Source of the DNA: an uncultured Elusimicrobiales bacterium
GTDB taxonomy: Bacteria > Elusimicrobiota > Elusimicrobia > Elusimicrobiales > Elusimicrobiaceae
DNA length: 48,692 nucleotides
Direction of reading: 5' to 3'
Assembly: GCA_944325055.1 (NCBI GenBank)
Contig: CALUYP010000016.1
Span: 1 to 48,692 of the forward strand
In this document: piece after piece, positions 42,310 through 48,692 of the stretch
Layout of the letters: the number at the start of each line of letters is the position of its first letter
Numbering within the stretch: the first letter of the stretch is position 1
Position numbers and translations under genes: made by a program
Notes under the pieces: model-generated
What the model was told of the DNA's origin: nothing
The model's input: the letters and a program-made list of their open reading frames with translations, nothing else
Database searches by the model: none

Positions 42310-42670
42310 TTTTTCTTCCCCATCTTAATTAATTTACCTTCAATAAACTTTAACTTTTATCTAAGTAATCGAATTTCCTTTTTACAAGCCCACACCAGAA
42401 AGTATTTATTTAAATCGGCTTTCAAAAATTCTGACGGAAACAGCAAGGCTGGCTTTTTTAAACAATCAACATATGCAAGTATTTTGACCCACTATTTTCC
42501 CAATCAGAAAAGTCAAAAGCAACGTGCAAAACGTCTCTTTCCTGTATAGTTGTTGTTTATTTTAACAAATTTTATTTACTGTTACCCGGCATATTTATTA
42601 GCAAATAACAGTCAGAAAAGCATAAAAATTCTAGATATTCACAATTTACACTGCACAAGAGGCGTCAAGA
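42310..42670. other. Intergenic region without recognised gene
   Basis: About 360 bp of AT-rich sequence between the zinc-ribbon gene and the terminator of tRNA-Arg. An 87-codon plus-strand reading (42286-42549) has no ribosome-binding site, overlaps the start of the minus-strand gene and has an implausible composition. I see no convincing gene; the promoter of the minus-strand operon must lie at its left end. Confidence 0.55.
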
Positions 42671-42707
42671 AAGAAAAACGGATTTCAGCAATATAAAGCT
42701 AAAATCC
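42671..42707 (-). terminator. Terminator of tRNA-Arg
   Basis: On the minus strand GGATTTTAGC pairs with GCTGAAATCC (42698-42707 with 42680-42689, one wobble) and is followed by a T-rich tail. Confidence 0.75.
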
Positions 42708-42719
42708 ATTTAATAAGTA

Positions 42720-42791
42720 TACCCCCAATAGGAATCGAACCTATATCCCCTGCTTAGAAGGCAGATGCTCTATCCATTGAGCTATGGGGGC
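42720..42791 (-). tRNA. tRNA-Arg (anticodon UCU)
   Basis: A 72-nt cloverleaf. Acceptor GCCCCCA with TGGGGGT and discriminator A; D-arm GCTCAATGGATAGAGC; anticodon stem CTGC/GCAG with loop CTTCTAA, anticodon at 42756-42758; T-arm AGGTTCGATTCCT. CCA not encoded. Confidence 0.96.
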
Positions 42792-42933
42792 AAAAATTAT
42801 TTAATATCTGTTATATTTTACAACAAATTTTCAGAAGATTCCAGTCCCTTATCTTCTCGCTAAAAATAATTTTTTAACTTCGATTAACCGACACTTTTCA
42901 AGACGATCGGTCCCTTCTGTAGATATTGGAATT

Positions 42934-42942
42934 TGCTATAAT
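42934..42942 (+). promoter_or_regulatory. Extended -10 promoter of the phosphofructokinase gene
   Basis: TGC-TATAAT (42934-42942), a canonical extended -10, with no clear -35. Transcription would start near 42949, about 30 bases before the ATG. Confidence 0.6.
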
Positions 42943-42977
42943 AATTAAAAGATTTTTATTTGTTACAGGAGAGTAAA

Positions 42978-44672
42978 ATGTCTACAAAACGCGCCGCAAA
43001 ATGCAATTGTTCCCAATTGCAGCAGCACCGCTGCAAATTTCAGCCCGTATTGCCTAATATCTTAAAAAAAGGACCGGCTTGTGTTAAAGCCAAAGCGGGC
43101 AAAGCTACTAAAAGCGTAGCCGACCAAGCCGCCGTCAAGCGGATTTTCCCCAATACATACGGCCTGCCGGAAATTACTTTCGTAAAAGGAGCCAACAGCG
43201 CAATAACCAAAAAAGCCGTGCGGGTAGGCGTAGTGTTATCCGGAGGCCAAGCCCCCGGCGGACATAACGTCATCGGCGGGCTTTTGGACGGACTCAAAAA
43301 AGCCAACCCCAAAAATAAACTCTTTGGATTCTTAGGCGGCCCCAGCGGTATCGTAGATAATAAATGGGTGGAAATTACACCAGCCTTGATGAAAGATTAC
43401 CGCAATACCGGCGGGTTTGATTTAATCCAGTCCGGACGTACTAAAATCGAAACGGATGAACAACTAAAATCCGCTAAAGACAATTTAATTGCCAATAAGA
43501 TGGACGCTTTAGTTGTAGTAGGGGGGGATGACTCCAACACCAATGCCTGCGTGATTGCCGAATACCTCAAACAACAAGGGGTGGACATCAGCGTCATCGG
43601 CGTACCCAAGACCATCGACGGCGATCTTAAAAACAAACAAATTGAAACCTCTTTTGGCTTTGATACCGCCACCAAAATTTACGCCGAACTGGTAGGCAAC
43701 ATCTGCCGCGACGTCAATTCCGCGCGCAAATACTGGCACTTTATCCGTCTGATGGGCCGAAGCGCTTCCCATATTACATTGGAAGTGGCCTTTAAAACAC
43801 ACCCCAACGCCGTATTAATTGGCGAAGAGGTATTGGCTAAAAAAATGACGCTCGGACAAGTAGTGGATAATCTGGCGCAGTTAATTGCAAAACGTGCTAA
43901 AGCGGGTAAAAACTTCGGCGTGGTACTCGTACCGGAAGGACTGATTGAATTTATTCCGGAGATGAAAGAACTCATCAGCGCGCTTAACGATTCGCTGGCG
44001 GACAACGAAGCGGAACTGTCCAAAATGGCGTCTGTGGCGGAAAAGAAAGCGTTTATCCTTTCCAAACTGCCGGCTAAGCTCTCGGATCTGATGAAATCCC
44101 TGCCCGACGGCATCGCCAGCCAATTGATGTTAGACCGCGATCCGCACGGCAACGTACAGGTTTCCTTAATTGAAACCGAAAAACTGCTGGTGGAAATGCT
44201 GCGCACCAAATTGGCTGAAATGAAAAAAACGGGCAAATACAACGGCAAGTTTTCCGCCATTACCCATTTCTTCGGCTACGAAGGCCGTTGCGGAGTACCC
44301 TCTACCTTTGACGCTAACTATACATATGCCTTGGGCTACAACGCCGCGGTTTTGGCGCTTAATAAATGCTCCGGCTACCTTTCTTCCGTCCGTAAACTGA
44401 CGAAGAAAACACAGGATTGGGAATGCGGCGGCATCCCGCTGACGATGATGATGAACATCGAACGCCGCAAAGGCAAAGAAAAACCCGTCATCAAAAAAGC
44501 GCTTGTAGAACTAAAAGGGGAACCCTTCAAACATCTTGCCAAGAACCGCACCATCTGGGCGGGAGCGGACGTATATGTATTTCCAGGTCCGATTCAATTC
44601 TTTGGTCCGGCGGAGATTACGGATATGACGACCTACACCTTGCTTTTGGAACAGGGCAAGAAAATTAAGTAA
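42978..44672 (+). CDS. pfp: Pyrophosphate-dependent 6-phosphofructokinase (long type)
   Basis: A 564-residue protein of the long PPi-PFK class found in spirochaetes, Elusimicrobia and plants (beta subunit). N-terminal SQLQQHR and FQP-x-LP-x-IL correspond to the usual start. Key motifs: VVLSGGQAPGGHNVI, GGDDSNTNA with Asp in place of the ATP-type Gly (PPi specificity), PKTIDGDLKN with catalytic Asp and Lys, and MGRSASHITLE. It phosphorylates fructose-6-phosphate with PPi reversibly, saving ATP in fermentation. The first 12 residues add a KCNC pair of unknown role. Start at ATG 42978 after CAGGAGAG; the upstream in-frame TTG is too near that site. Biased codon use suggests high expression. Confidence 0.94.
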   Translation: MSTKRAAKCNCSQLQQHRCKFQPVLPNILKKGPACVKAKAGKATKSVADQAAVKRIFPNTYGLPEITFVKGANSAITKKAVRVGVVLSGGQAPGGHNVIGGLLDGLKKANPKNKLFGFLGGPSGIVDNKWVEITPALMKDYRNTGGFDLIQSGRTKIETDEQLKSAKDNLIANKMDALVVVGGDDSNTNACVIAEYLKQQGVDISVIGVPKTIDGDLKNKQIETSFGFDTATKIYAELVGNICRDVNSARKYWHFIRLMGRSASHITLEVAFKTHPNAVLIGEEVLAKKMTLGQVVDNLAQLIAKRAKAGKNFGVVLVPEGLIEFIPEMKELISALNDSLADNEAELSKMASVAEKKAFILSKLPAKLSDLMKSLPDGIASQLMLDRDPHGNVQVSLIETEKLLVEMLRTKLAEMKKTGKYNGKFSAITHFFGYEGRCGVPSTFDANYTYALGYNAAVLALNKCSGYLSSVRKLTKKTQDWECGGIPLTMMMNIERRKGKEKPVIKKALVELKGEPFKHLAKNRTIWAGADVYVFPGPIQFFGPAEITDMTTYTLLLEQGKKIK

Positions 44673-44685
44673 AACAATTCCGACG

Positions 44686-44714
44686 AAAAAGCGGGCTAAC
44701 AGGCCCGCTTTTTT
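44686..44714 (+). terminator. Intrinsic terminator of phosphofructokinase gene
   Basis: AAAAAGCGGGC (44686-44696) pairs with GCCCGCTTTTT (44703-44713) over a 6-nt loop. Confidence 0.9.
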
Positions 44715-44769
44715 ATTGTATTTGAATATCAGACCGCCTTTCTAGCACAGAGAGATATGCTTTAACGTG

Positions 44770-44811
44770 TAGGTCTAAAATACTTCGTAATATGGGTCTT
44801 TTAGCCTATAG
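44770..44811 (+). promoter_or_regulatory. Bipartite TAGGTC regulatory element, copy C
   Basis: TAGGTC (44770-44775), 17-bp spacer, then TGGGTCTTTTAGCCTATAG (44793-44811), 16 of 19 identical to the right half of copy B. A perfect TATAAT (44832-44837) starts 21 bp after the element, and the start codon lies 61 bp after it. No TTGACA-like hexamer at the -35 place. Confidence 0.65.
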
Positions 44812-44871
44812 TGCTATTTTAGATTTTTAAATATAATTAAATTAAGATCCTGCTTTTTAATGGAATAAAAA

Positions 44872-46176
44872 ATGAGAAATAAACAACCCGTTATCCGATT
44901 CTTCGTTTTCTGGACATTGCTTTTTATTTGTCCTTTGTCTACCCAAGCCCAAGCCATTTCTCCATGGTTTCGTGGGGGAAAACAAGTATGGGAGGCCTTG
45001 CTCAAAAAACCAATGGAACTCATTCCCGGAAAAGCTGCTTTCTCCGTACCTTTAAGTCATGCAGTAGCCGGTTCTTCCATAAAAACGACTCCCCATAACT
45101 GGATGTTACACCGTATCAGTTATTCAGGTCTCTTTTGTCGAATAGAAAAAGATATCCTGCTTCAAAAAAATGCTACTGAAAAAGCTATTTTAGGAAAATT
45201 GGCTTATTTTCACGACCGGGATGCGCAGCTGTTTAATACCCTTTCAAGACAATTAGATTTTCAATCAAATGAAACCGCTTTTTGGAGTCACCAAAATGTG
45301 CTGGCTAATACCTTGGCGGAACTGGAAGGATTTTACCAAAGCGTTTTTCCGATCCGGTTTTCAGGCTATCTTTTCACACCTGAACATATCAAACACTTAC
45401 TTGCAGATCCAATACAACCCCCTGCTTTCATATTAAATACCTCCGAAATAGACACCTTTGCTTCTCTAAACACGTTAGACCAGCAACGCGTTTGGCTGGA
45501 AGAAACTTTAAGTTACACCAAAAAAGATCTAGCCGCCTTGCTGAACAAACAACCGGGGAGTCTGAAAAATTATGAATTTGAACGTTATTATCTGCAAAAA
45601 TTACGTTTAGTTTATTTTCAGACGTTACAAAAAATATTGGAAAAAGCCACCGATAGACGCCTTTCTTTAATTTATAGACGCAAACGCAGCCTAAACTTGG
45701 ATTTGCCCGGCGCAAAACAACCCATGACTGACGCCCAACGGCTAGGCTTTTTACGTTACCACTTAGCCAGACAAAACATTGCTCAGATTAATTTTGATCA
45801 ACCAGCACAAAATAGCTTTCAAAAATATACGGAAATCAAGGTTCTTCTTTCCCAACTGGCTCCTATTTACGAACCTTATGCCACAGCAGAAGCATTTGGA
45901 GTTCCTTATGAAAAAGCACTTCGTTTGGGTCCTTCCGCACCAGAAATCATATTAGGAGAAGAGGAAGGAGCAAAACTGCGGCAATATTTTGAAAAAGGTG
46001 ATGCTTCTAAATGGCAGCAACAGCTTCTGACATTGGAAAAACAACTAAATCGCCTACTCAACCAAGATCCTGACGGAGTGGATTTTTATACGCGTTATTA
46101 CCGTTTGGAGCGGGAAAAAACGTTATATAGCACTCTGTTCCTTCGGAAAAATATTATGAGCCAATTTAAGCAATGA
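44872..46176 (+). CDS. Exported helical protein, unknown family
   Basis: A 434-residue protein with a signal peptide (about 1-27, TQA-Q). The mature chain is predicted mostly helical with many aromatic and Gln residues, without Cys pairs or metal motifs. One segment, AAKLRQYFEKGD-like (about 366-378), precedes a long coiled region with ENL-type heptads. No domain recognised. Only a weak ribosome-binding site (TGGAATAA). It is controlled by element copy C. The start codon of a decayed reading frame overlaps its stop (ATGA at 46173-46176), showing it was once the first gene of an operon. Confidence 0.78.
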   Translation: MRNKQPVIRFFVFWTLLFICPLSTQAQAISPWFRGGKQVWEALLKKPMELIPGKAAFSVPLSHAVAGSSIKTTPHNWMLHRISYSGLFCRIEKDILLQKNATEKAILGKLAYFHDRDAQLFNTLSRQLDFQSNETAFWSHQNVLANTLAELEGFYQSVFPIRFSGYLFTPEHIKHLLADPIQPPAFILNTSEIDTFASLNTLDQQRVWLEETLSYTKKDLAALLNKQPGSLKNYEFERYYLQKLRLVYFQTLQKILEKATDRRLSLIYRRKRSLNLDLPGAKQPMTDAQRLGFLRYHLARQNIAQINFDQPAQNSFQKYTEIKVLLSQLAPIYEPYATAEAFGVPYEKALRLGPSAPEIILGEEEGAKLRQYFEKGDASKWQQQLLTLEKQLNRLLNQDPDGVDFYTRYYRLEREKTLYSTLFLRKNIMSQFKQ

Positions 46177-46714
46177 ACTTAATTACATTACGCCGCATTA
46201 CCCATTATTTACAAAAATCCGGTTGGAACAGTTCAGCCGGATATCATTTTTTACGGTTAGAAATGACCAAACGTATAAGAGAAGAAAATCAACCTCGGTT
46301 TTCTCTTTTTTTAATCACTCCGTCCATGAAACCCAATTCCACCTCTATACGGTACAAGACTTATTACAATCTCTTCCTGTTGTTTCCAAAACTTCGTCAA
46401 CGGGAATGCCCCCGGAAAGTATTCCTAGCTAAAATGGACACTTTACCATAAAGGATACCGCTAAAGGCATTTTTATATCTCTTAGGAAACCCGGCCTAAT
46501 ATTGAGTTCGACAAATTCTCCTGCCAAGAATCCCCCGATACGCAAAATTAAAAGCAGTTTTAGCATCAAAACTTTTTTCGAAAACAAACCTATATATCCT
46601 CCCTTTAGCCGTGAAAAAGCACTACAAATAGAGCATTTTTTCAAGAATTTAGATATTCTCTATGCCGCTCTGCGCAGCACTTCTCTGGGCAGCTACCAGT
46701 TGATTCATGTTTGA
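46173..46714 (+). pseudogene. Disrupted reading frame, unrecognised
   Basis: Starts with ATGA overlap behind the exported-protein gene (MNLITLRRITHYLQ). After about 45 codons the better reading moves to another frame at a T7 run (about 46305). That frame is interrupted by TAA at 46430-46432 and then stays open to 46714. The joined product would be about 180 residues with no recognised domain. The damage is one frameshift and one nonsense codon. It could be the remains of the gene whose end is the TaqI-type fragment downstream, but no methyltransferase motif is visible here. Sequencing error at the homopolymer cannot be excluded. Confidence 0.5.
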
Positions 46715-46760
46715 ATCCGAATAATCGAACTGCAATGTTTCTCTTTATTCGCGTCCGTAA

Positions 46761-47318
46761 ATGCATTTAGCACATTCAGCAGATTTTACACCACTCCTTC
46801 TAGACCGCAAGAAAAACAACAATGGGATGAACAATCTGTTGGCAAAAGGGATTTATTGGTTTGGGTCCGTTCGACGGAAAATGGATTTTGAAGCCGATAA
46901 AATAGCCGCTCCCCACCGGGCGATACGCAACGTTTTTGCTTTTGCTCCCGGCCCTTGGTATGCCAGTTCGGACGTCTATTTCATTTCCCATCCACAAAAG
47001 GGATTTTCGCTGTGGTATTTTTTGGGGTTATTCAACTCGGCCCCTTATTTTGCGTGGCTCTTCTCCTGCGGAAAACGAAAAGGCCGTTTATTAGAACTTT
47101 ATGCTGCTCCACTCAATACACTGCCAATACCCCAGCCCCCAGCAAAATTTCGGCAAGAATTAGAAACATTAGCCCAACAAATACATCATTTAAAATTGGA
47201 AAATCCGCTGGCTGACACATCACATCTTCAAAAGAGAGCGGATATATTAGTCGGACAAATTTTTGGGTTCACTCCAGATGAAAACAAAGCGGTCCACCAT
47301 TTCTCCATTTCCCATTAG
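46761..47318 (+). pseudogene. Fragment of Eco57I/TaqI-type restriction-modification enzyme (C-terminal specificity domain)
   Basis: A 185-codon open frame lacking a plausible start of its own; a stop codon sits directly upstream. It matches the C-terminal TaqI-like specificity domain of type IIG enzymes: FEADKIAAPHRAIRNVFAF, then WYASSDVYFI, LGLFNSAPYFAWLF, and GKRKGRLLELYAAPLNTLPI, the classic K-[RK]-K-G-x-x-L-E-L-Y-x-x-P-L-x-x-[IL]-P-I-P box. The coil after it is the usual end. The N-terminal methyltransferase domain (NPPY motif) and nuclease domain are missing, so this is a decayed remnant. Confidence 0.75.
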
Positions 47319-47414
47319 AAATGATTCTTATCTTTCCTTTAAATCCATGAATTATTTTTGCCTAACGAATATTTTTATTGTATGCTTTAAATAGAAATAA
47401 ACCGAGGAGGATTT

Positions 47415-47765
47415 ATGTCCACATTCATAAATTATTACTGGAACGTCTTAAAAAACGATTACATTAAGTTTTCGGGACGTGCAACCCGCAAAATGTATTG
47501 GTTGTTTGTATTATTTAATACAATTGTATTTATATTGCTAAGTATTATTTTAAGTTTCTTTGGAGATCTAGGTAATATATGTTACTTGCTATGTGCATGT
47601 GCCGTATTATTGCCTTCTTTCGGTATTTTAGTACGCCGCCTGCATGACGCAAATTTTTCTGCTTGGTGGATCTTAATTTCCCTACTACCTTTTGTTGGAA
47701 GTTTAATTTTACTGATCTTGTTAATTTTGCCTGGCACGGAAGGCGAAAACCGCTTTGGCAAGTAA
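47415..47765 (+). CDS. DUF805 family membrane protein
   Basis: A 116-residue protein with the DUF805 (YhaH-like) plan: YYWNVLKNDYIKFSGRATRKMYWLF at the start, three or four membrane helices, the loop ILVRRLHDANFSAWW and a C-terminal PGTEGENRFG. Family function is unknown. Ribosome-binding site GAGGAGG is clear. Followed by a terminator. Confidence 0.92.
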   Translation: MSTFINYYWNVLKNDYIKFSGRATRKMYWLFVLFNTIVFILLSIILSFFGDLGNICYLLCACAVLLPSFGILVRRLHDANFSAWWILISLLPFVGSLILLILLILPGTEGENRFGK

Positions 47766-47776
47766 ACAACTTTTTA

Positions 47777-47817
47777 TACCGCTCCTTTAAAAAAGCGTAA
47801 GGGAGCGGTACTTTTTT
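47777..47817 (+). terminator. Intrinsic terminator of DUF805 gene
   Basis: TACCGCTCC (47777-47785) pairs with GGAGCGGTA (47802-47810), then six T (47812-47817). The GDPD-like gene begins only 13 bp later, without its own ribosome-binding site. Confidence 0.85.
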
Positions 47818-47829
47818 GTCTGTTTATCT

Positions 47830-48651
47830 ATGAAAAAATCACGGATTATCTTATATATTGCTTTATTAATTGTATTTTCATTTGGGGCATACGCGGCATT
47901 TATGTATGTATACACTGAATGGAAATTTCTGCCAATTACCCTCTTGCAGGAACCCAATCTGCAAGCGCCGCATTCGGAATGGAAAGCGATGGAGAACATC
48001 CTCTACATCCACAAAGTCAACACCCCACGCCGTGCGGAAAGCAAAGAGAAATCTTACGACGGCTACGAACTAGATATATACGCCACCCCCAATGAAACAC
48101 TGACAATTGCCCACGATCCGGAAGAAATCGCTGACGGAATCAAACTGGCCGATATTTTTGCCGCTATAGATCATCCTGAAGAAAAAAGTTATTGGCTGGA
48201 TTTAAAAACCGAGTTTACGCAGCCGCAGCTGGAACAAATTCTTTTAACGGCAAAATCTTTTGGTATTCCGCCAGAGAACTTGCTATTGGAAACTGTTCCC
48301 GGTCCGACGGCCAAGTTAATCAAAGAGAAAGGCTTGGGTTTGTTGTTGCAACTTCCATCCGATTTTGATGACGATTCCGCAGACCCGCAAAAACGTAAAG
48401 AGATTAACGAAAAAGCGCTTAAACAATGGCAAGAATACCTGCCAGCCGCCGTATCAGCCAGTTTTGGCAAATATCCCTATCTGCGGGACTATTTTCCGAA
48501 TATGCCCAAAGCCATTTATTACTCCTCCACCATACGACCCAGCTTAAAAAAAACATTTATGATAAAACATATGCAGGAAGATCCTTCCGTAAAAATTTTT
48601 ATGATTGACGAATACACTTGGTACCCTTCAGGAGCTGCTAATGAACCCTAA
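47830..48651 (+). CDS. Membrane-anchored GDPD/PLC-like phosphodiesterase-fold protein
   Basis: A 273-residue protein with an N-terminal membrane anchor (about 6-28). The rest fits a TIM-barrel of the glycerophosphodiesterase superfamily: IHKVNTPRRA (first catalytic His), YDGYELDIYAT with E-x-D metal residues, LTIAHDPE with second His, then YWLDLKTE. The HKVN form is closer to FAM151/menorin-like or PLC-like branches than to classical GlpQ. The substrate is unknown, perhaps a glycerophosphodiester or lipid. It overlaps the next gene by 11 bp. Confidence 0.75.
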   Translation: MKKSRIILYIALLIVFSFGAYAAFMYVYTEWKFLPITLLQEPNLQAPHSEWKAMENILYIHKVNTPRRAESKEKSYDGYELDIYATPNETLTIAHDPEEIADGIKLADIFAAIDHPEEKSYWLDLKTEFTQPQLEQILLTAKSFGIPPENLLLETVPGPTAKLIKEKGLGLLLQLPSDFDDDSADPQKRKEINEKALKQWQEYLPAAVSASFGKYPYLRDYFPNMPKAIYYSSTIRPSLKKTFMIKHMQEDPSVKIFMIDEYTWYPSGAANEP

Positions 48652-48692
48652 TTTTACGCGAGAACAAGCCCTTTCTTTACTAAAAAAATACA
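48641..48692 (+). CDS. Start of probable HD-domain phosphohydrolase (partial)
   Basis: ATG at 48641, GGAG 6 bases upstream, gives MNPNFTREQALSLLKKY before the window ends. This opening (T-R-E-x-A-L-x-L-L-K-x-Y) is typical of small HDIG-type HD-domain proteins, whose metal-binding residues would come later. The identification is from 17 residues only. It overlaps the GDPD-like gene by 11 bp, so the two are coupled. Confidence 0.4.
   Translation, partial: MNPNFTREQALSLLKKY

Noticed and set aside
42286-42549. 87-codon plus-strand reading frame before tRNA-Arg
   Set aside because: No ribosome-binding site, overlaps the start of the minus-strand zinc-ribbon gene, odd composition and no recognisable domain.
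46173-47318. Interpretation as a complete new gene
   Set aside because: The open frames change, a stop interrupts them, and the recognisable part is only the C-terminal domain of a known family.

Overview
The window reads as chromosomal DNA of a Gram-negative-type bacterium, most likely a gut-associated member of the Elusimicrobiota. That assignment is inference from gene content: lipid A/core LPS enzymes (waaA and a GT9 heptosyltransferase-like protein), AsmA, lipoproteins, a PPi-type phosphofructokinase, a tiny 2[4Fe-4S] ferredoxin, FeoA-FeoB, and many small exported proteins of no known family. Base composition is moderately AT-rich, genes are tightly packed, and most transcription units end in clear intrinsic terminators. 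I found no CRISPR array, insertion sequence, integrase or rRNA.

Layout. 1-9045 (all +): the end of a BaiN/HI0933-like flavoprotein, a membrane protein, a Na/Pi cotransporter fused to a PhoU-like domain, a DUF1232 protein, AsmA, waaA, and an unusual glycosyltransferase with one and a half GT9 units. 9179-9640 (-): a protein with two PC4-like repeats behind a perfect hairpin. 9804-12940: a membrane Ser/Thr kinase overlapped by a PP2C phosphatase. 12970-15101: groES-groEL under a CIRCE operator with extra palindromic architecture. 15165-18953: a cluster of four exported proteins. Two are tandem chymotrypsin-fold pseudoproteases and two are shorter relatives of each other. 19046-21776: Bax inhibitor-like protein, pgk, secG and tRNA-Leu(GAG).

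21929-30344: two DMT/EamA transporters, a HAD phosphatase, a cyclodeaminase-family protein, a helical-repeat protein, a 920-residue GYF-domain membrane protein and a LEA14-like lipoprotein. 30356-34746: feoA-feoB (-) divergent from a ferredoxin (+), then a secreted ankyrin protein. 34893-42791 (all -): a nuclease, an LtaS-like membrane phosphotransferase and an FGGY kinase in one tight operon, then exported proteins and lipoproteins and tRNA-Arg(UCU). 42978-48692 (+): PPi-phosphofructokinase, another exported protein, decayed remains including a TaqI/Eco57I-type specificity domain, a DUF805 protein, a GDPD-like protein and the start of a probable HD-domain protein.

The most interesting system is regulatory. 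A roughly 41-bp bipartite element (TAGGTC, 16-17 bp, then TRGGKCTTTT followed by CCTAT or a variant) occurs three times (15165, 18186, 44770). It always ends 57-61 bp upstream of the start codon of a signal-peptide protein and 19-21 bp before a -10-like hexamer, in the place of the -35 box. This looks like a dedicated activator or alternative sigma-factor regulon for exported proteins of unknown function. Two of its targets flank the pseudoprotease pair.
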